From Stereocaulon alpinum (lineage: Eukaryota; Ascomycota; Lecanoromycetes; Lecanorales; Stereocaulaceae): a DNA stretch of 64,000 nt. The stretch's first letter is position 1. Each line of letters begins with the position of its first letter. The position numbers were made by a program, and so were the translations under genes. Positions 59,658-64,000 of this stretch are shown here, piece after piece. A model generated the notes under the pieces. It had not been told where the DNA came from and made no database searches. It saw only the letters and a list, made by a program, of their open reading frames with translations. Where the stretch lies: positions 241,320-305,319 of the forward strand of contig JAEUBA010000034.1 of assembly GCA_018257865.1 (NCBI GenBank), read 5' to 3'.

Positions 59658-60368
59658 CTACAACCCCTCCATCCGATAATTCTGCGTCCACAAATCCCTC
59701 GCCTTCTGCTTCCTCGCCTCCTCCTCATCCGGATCCACAGCTTCCACCTCGCCCCTATCCTTCCGCCCCTTAAGCACCCGATGCACCTTCCACGCCATAG
59801 CCCCATGAATTCCATACGCCACAATACTGCACCACTGAAACGCAAGCATCGTATCCCAAACACCTTTACTGACACCCTTTTCCGGACCGCCTGAGACGCC
59901 TACCGGACATTCAGCTCTGCGTAGACCGTGCGGCACGCCTTTTCCGGAGCCGGCGCAGACGCCGATGGAGAGCAGGGCGGAGGCGAGGTAGAGGATAAAA
60001 AAGATGGAGGAGAATGTCAGTGCTAGTTTGGGGGGGTTGTTGCGCAGGAGCATGTGTAAGTGGAGGGAGGGGATGGCGTTGAAGAAGGAGCAGCCGGGTA
60101 GTAGTAATGTTTGGATTATCATTGGCCTATTGGACGGACGAGTTAGATGGGACGCAATTTTTGGGATGGGCAGGTTGGGTGGAGGGACGTACACGGATAG
60201 GTTGTTACTGAGCTGTACAACCCAAATGGAACCGCAGGCTATTTGTATTACTGAGAAGAGGAAGATGAAGCACACGACTATGGGACCGTAGACTGTCCAG
60301 CGCGAGGCTTTTTGCCATTTTCGATCGCCTTTCCAAGAGAAATTGTGATAGGAAAGTGTGCTTGGCAT
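59658..60368 (-). CDS. four-helix membrane protein (MARVEL-like layout), uncharacterised
   Basis: Probable exons 60368-60193 and 60126-59658 give 214 residues; without splicing the frame stays open and gives 236. Helices: WTVYGPIVVCFIFLFSVIQIACGSIWVV, MIIQTLLLPGCSFFNAIPSLHLH, LALTFSSIFFILYLASALLSIGVC and MLAFQWCSIVAYGIHGAMAW, followed by a charged cytosolic tail (DPDEEEARKQKA). A 66-base segment (60127-60192) has GTACGT, CTAAC and AATAG signals but is in frame and free of stops. Four-helix proteins like this are widespread in fungi, usually without a known role. A plasma-membrane or endomembrane site is likely. Confidence 0.65.
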   Translation of the reverse strand: MPSTLSYHNFSWKGDRKWQKASRWTVYGPIVVCFIFLFSVIQIACGSIWVVQLSNNLSVYVPPPNLPIPKIASHLTRPSNRPMIIQTLLLPGCSFFNAIPSLHLHMLLRNNPPKLALTFSSIFFILYLASALLSIGVCAGSGKGVPHGLRRAECPVGVSGGPEKGVSKGVWDTMLAFQWCSIVAYGIHGAMAWKVHRVLKGRKDRGEVEAVDPDEEEARKQKARDLWTQNYRMEGL

Positions 60369-61647
60369 CCTGCACTAGGGTCGAGGAGGGGCCTAGCAAG
60401 GGCTGTTGTTGCAATATCGGATGGTCTTTCAGAGGTTCTTTTTGAGACGTTCTTGGTGGATGTAGGTGCCAGAAGGGAGTCGTAGGTTTGATGTTACATC
60501 TGATGAGCTATAGGCCTGCGAGCACTGCCCCTCAAAGGATTCGCGGGGTTGACCTCCGATGCTGACAGGGTGACTGGAAAGCTGATTAGAAGGTAGAGAC
60601 ATGATCTTGGCATTTTGCCGCTAGAGGGAAGATCCCTGGAGAACGATTCGGCCCTCGGTTTCAAGGTGGCGTCACCAGACATGTAGTTTCGTTCCCTGCA
60701 ATCACGTACAATGGTAGCTGGGCCTTGATTGTCAATTCAAGTGTTAATTCTCGTTTGTTGCAAATGCACCGATACAATACTAAGGTACGGCAGCCTACCT
60801 ACATGCCAAGCCCAAATCTAAGTCACGCCTCAGCCGCAGCCAGCCGTCGTCTAGAAATTCTCACCATCAATCGAAGTGACGCCAAAAGTCTTGGATCATG
60901 CTGGATTATCTATTGTGCCAAGGTACAAGTCCAACCCTAGCTCCATCTGTCGCCCCTGGGGAGTTTGCCCCGAGCGAAGGCTGGTGGGGTCAATGGATAG
61001 CGCACTCGTCAACCCAAGCACACCCGCGAACCTCGTCTTACTAGGCGGTGTTCACCTAGAATGACCCCTGGATGGCCTACCACTCTGTCCCTACAGGCCT
61101 TGGTATATGGGGCATTCTCTAGGGGCATCAGTAGAAATTAGTGCTAGTGCTTTCGCCTTGGCACCTTTAAATTTCGAGCGCGGTTAAAGACTTTCGATGT
61201 CATTCTCCATAGAAAATGGGTATAAGACGAGACTTTCAAATTAAAGAACTCTCGGATCATCAATGGGCTCTTGATTCCTTTGATCAATACTGAACACACC
61301 ACAGCCAGCAGCAAACACCACTAAATCCGGCATCGTAGTCCAAGCTTGGAGACCCAGCAGCGGTGGCCACGGACAACGTTACTGCCTGACGTAAACATTT
61401 CAAGCCAAATTTTGGATTGAGCAGGAAGGGCAGAGGATGGTACATGTTCCATGGTCAGGGAGGTTATTAAGCACGCAGTGTTGGAACTCGTAGGTTTGAC
61501 GCGCCAGTCTACAGGACATTGTGAACGAGGAGAGATGATACGGCATGACGAGGCACAAGTTTCCGCGTAATTAGTGATTTCAAGATTCTTGCCAAAGCTT
61601 AGCATTTTTCTCCCGGTATCCACCCCCGCTGCATTTCATCTAGAAAA
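60369..61647. other. intergenic to the transposon block
   Basis: No convincing gene. Base composition is ordinary up to about 61640, then changes abruptly. Confidence 0.4.
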
Positions 61648-61663
61648 TTTAACAATTGTTAAA
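61648..61663. repeat. 16-bp perfect palindrome at the edge of the RIP block
   Basis: TTTAACAATTGTTAAA reads the same on both strands. It sits within a few bases of the point where CA and TG steps vanish, so it may mark an element end or insertion site, or be chance in AT-rich DNA. Confidence 0.5.
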
Positions 61664-61689
61664 ATACCGACTTATTCCGCTCCTAACGT

Positions 61690-62720
61690 CCTAAATAGGT
61701 AAGTATAAAGCCGCAGCGACGTCTTATAGACTAATTCTTAGTATTATAGGTCTTCTACCGCCCCTCCTACGCCCCCCGTTATATTATAACGCGTCTCCCT
61801 ATAGTATACCTTACCGCCCTATTAACTCAGCTACTAAATCAAAAGCTATTATTCTCCTATATAGTTATTAGCGGCCTAATACTATTACTGAGAAGTCTTA
61901 TTACTACGAGTCGACGGTATATTACTAGGAGCGAAGGATCTAGGCCTATAGCTTACTAAGTCTGCCTAGAATTCCTAATAAAAAAGGCCTACTGCGTCGA
62001 ATATATACCGCTGCGAAGAAGAGTCTTCTATAATAGGTATATAATAATCCCTAAGCTTATTAGGATAAAATAGCGGAGTTTCTATCTAAGGAATAGGATA
62101 TTTAGGTTAGTAAGCCTACGGTCTACTAGCTTTTAAAAGAGTATAGAATTAGCTATAAGAAAGGTTAGCGTATTAGCGATAATTAGAGTTAGATATTAAG
62201 AAACGCTTAGATTACTATAGCTATAGATATTACCGCTAAGTAGCTTATTTTCCTAGATAAGATACTCTTTAAGGCGTAGAGTTACTAGAGATTTATAGCT
62301 TATACGCTAATTAGCGATCTAGCTTAGTAGTATAATAATATAAGAAGAGGAGATACGTAAAGTATATTACTAGCCTATATAGTAGATAGTTATCTACTAT
62401 ATATAGGCGTTCGTAAGGGGTATTTTAATACTAAGTATTTTCTATAGTAGGTTACTAATTACCTACTACCTCTCTATAATCTATTCCCTAATCCTTATAG
62501 TATATTATATCTTAATAATATTAGTCTTTATCTAGATATATTAACCCTCAAGCGTGTGCGCGTTATAGCTACGCTAACGTAATAATATTAATTAGGGTTT
62601 AGGGGCTTAGTAATAGTATTACTACTTAGGACTCCCCTATATTTTAGGGATCTTTAGAAATTAGTTCTACTACTACTTAACTACTAAGTAATATAATTAT
62701 ATCTATTACTTAATACCTGA
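61690..62720 (+). mobile_element. RIP-degraded DDE transposase relic (Tc1/mariner-IS630 type)
   Basis: CA and TG steps are nearly absent and TA is very common: the 60 bases at 62101-62160 have 12 TA, no CA and no TG, the mark of repeat-induced point mutation. Reading through many stop codons, the stretch at about 62125-62550 keeps the order of blocks seen in fungal DDE_3-type transposases: an L-x-x-Y-R-I-S-Y-K helix-turn-helix part, a catalytic-strand block near 62250, an R-R-G-D-T block near 62345, G-V-R-K-G-Y-F-N near 62405 and a late N-N-I-S region. It encodes no functional protein. Confidence 0.5.
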
Positions 62721-62729
62721 ATCTAGTAA

Positions 62730-64000
62730 CTTTACGTCTCTTATACCTTAGTATACCAGCTTAGAGCTAGCGTCGCTAGCCTTTATAGTTCTAATTTCTC
62801 TACCTTTTTAAGGGAGAGGCCCGGAGTTACTATAATATTAGGTTAGACGCGCAGTTATACTGCTACGACCGTTACTAACGCTGAAGAACCTAACGATATT
62901 AATAATAATAACGATCCTACGGAGAGCTATAGGACCGACGGAGAGTCTTAGCTAGATACCTCTAATTTAGATAACGCCGATCTTAAGTAACGCTTATAAG
63001 AAGCCTAAGCGACGAATCGCCGCCTAAAGTAACTACGCGAATTATCAGTATTAGAAGCTAAAAACGATATAATTTAATACCCTAGGTCGCAGAGTACTAT
63101 TAGAATACCTATAGGGACGGTTTAAGAGGAGGAATAATATCCTACTACTACTATATTAGTATAATTAGTTAATATTGCTAGCTAAAGGATTCCTTTACGT
63201 CTTATAACGCCCGCCTTTAGCGCGCCTATAAACCTACCTATTAAACTCTAAAGACCCCTAGTGCCGAAAAGCTTTCAGCCTAAGAATATATAACCCTATA
63301 AGGGAATTAGCGAGGGTAAACACCTACGCTAGTTCGCTAACTTAGAGAAGAAGTTTCTTAAGAGTCTAGAGTACTTTACTACCGAACTATCTAAGATAGT
63401 CTACTATATAGACGCCTTAGAAGATAACCCGAATTCCTAGTAGAATACCTACTTAAAGGACTATAGATAGGATAATATAATGTTCGAATTCTTTAAGTAA
63501 TTCCTATATAATTTGGTTATAGATCCTATTAACCGCCGTCTCCTCGCCTATAAAAGGTTTAAGGAGGTAAAGTAATATTCTAACTAGAAAGTTACTATAT
63601 TTAAGGCCTACTTAGAGGAGTTAGAAGCTAACCTACCGCCTATAGCCCTAAAGCTTAAAGCTAACCTCTTCCTAGCTAAGCTAAAACCGGAGCTGAAGAA
63701 TAAAATCTTAAGTATAGGTAAGGTATCTAATAATAGGGATAATATTATTACCTAAGCTATTATATAAGAGAATACTATAGGGCGCGAGCGTCGTAGAGGC
63801 GGCGGCTTAAGTACTTATAGGAAATTATCTAACTATAGGGCCTCTAAGTTATAAGGGAGCCGCTTATTAGAATAACGGATTTCTAAGCCTAATAGGCTGG
63901 GCCTAAGGGTTAATAGCTTATAGTTAGCGCGAAATAAATCTTATTTAAGGAGTCTAAAGCGGAAGACTAATTTAGATTTAGTAACTAAGCTTATCTACTA
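62730..64000 (+). mobile_element. RIP-degraded LTR-retrotransposon gag-like relic, cut by window end
   Basis: The same RIP composition continues. In the frame around 63480-63800, broken by stops, are remains of a capsid-type gag: an F-x-x-F-L-Y-N-L-V helix, A-Y-K-R-F-K-E-V-K, a long alpha-helical part with L-A-K-L-K-P-E-L-K-N-K-I, then a basic R-E-R-R-R-G-G-G stretch where nucleic-acid-binding basic regions usually lie. An acidic, charged segment near 62900-63060 could be the N-terminal part. The pol region would lie beyond the window. No long terminal repeat could be recognised. No functional protein is encoded. Confidence 0.45.

Noticed and set aside
47782..64000. Secondary-metabolite gene cluster
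   Set aside because: No synthase, P450, transporter or cluster regulator is present.
1..64000. CRISPR arrays, operons and prokaryotic elements
   Set aside because: Spliceosomal introns and gene content show a fungal nuclear genome; no regularly spaced direct repeats of CRISPR type were seen.

Overview
This window is nuclear DNA from a filamentous ascomycete (Pezizomycotina; Dothideomycetes is a plausible guess, not proven). The reasons are many short introns of about 48-100 nt with GTRNGT donors, CTAAC/CTGAC branch sites and YAG acceptors; typical fungal genes (GPI13, COG1, a Bni1/SepA-type formin, MAK16, MSS1, MSO1, GCS1, formate dehydrogenase, a CFEM protein, a HET-domain protein); and a block mutated in the pattern of repeat-induced point mutation (RIP). 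Exon joins were worked out by hand from splice signals and reading-frame continuity.

Layout. 0-5 kb: a cut-off ankyrin-repeat gene, a six-cysteine small secreted protein candidate and a second secreted protein. 6-12 kb: GPI13 (GPI-anchor ethanolamine phosphate transferase) and COG1 (Golgi tethering complex). 13-25 kb: a formin, a small single-pass membrane protein, a GPI-anchored CFEM protein, and MAK16 (60S ribosome biogenesis), which is head to head with MSS1 (mitochondrial tRNA-modifying GTPase). 28-40 kb: a polytopic membrane protein, a long gene-poor stretch, an aspartic-peptidase-like membrane protein without catalytic aspartates, a broken CorA-like gene and a SAP-domain protein. 41.6-47.8 kb: formate dehydrogenase, MSO1 (exocytosis) and glucosidase I (N-glycan trimming). 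48-61 kb: accessory region with a HET-domain gene, a secreted protein, a large deaminase-kinase fusion gene, a short hypothetical protein and a four-helix membrane protein. 61.7-64 kb: RIP-degraded transposon relics.

Several core genes serve the secretory pathway and polarised growth (GPI13, COG1, GCS1, MSO1, formin), but nothing here shows they are co-regulated. The most interesting locus is at 54.4-58.2 kb. It is a predicted 1202-residue protein joining an OTT_1508-like nucleic-acid/nucleotide-deaminase domain, a Ser/Thr protein kinase and a C-terminal set of 42-residue hydrophobic tandem repeats. It lies near a HET-domain gene and transposon relics, which fits a fast-evolving recognition or defence locus.
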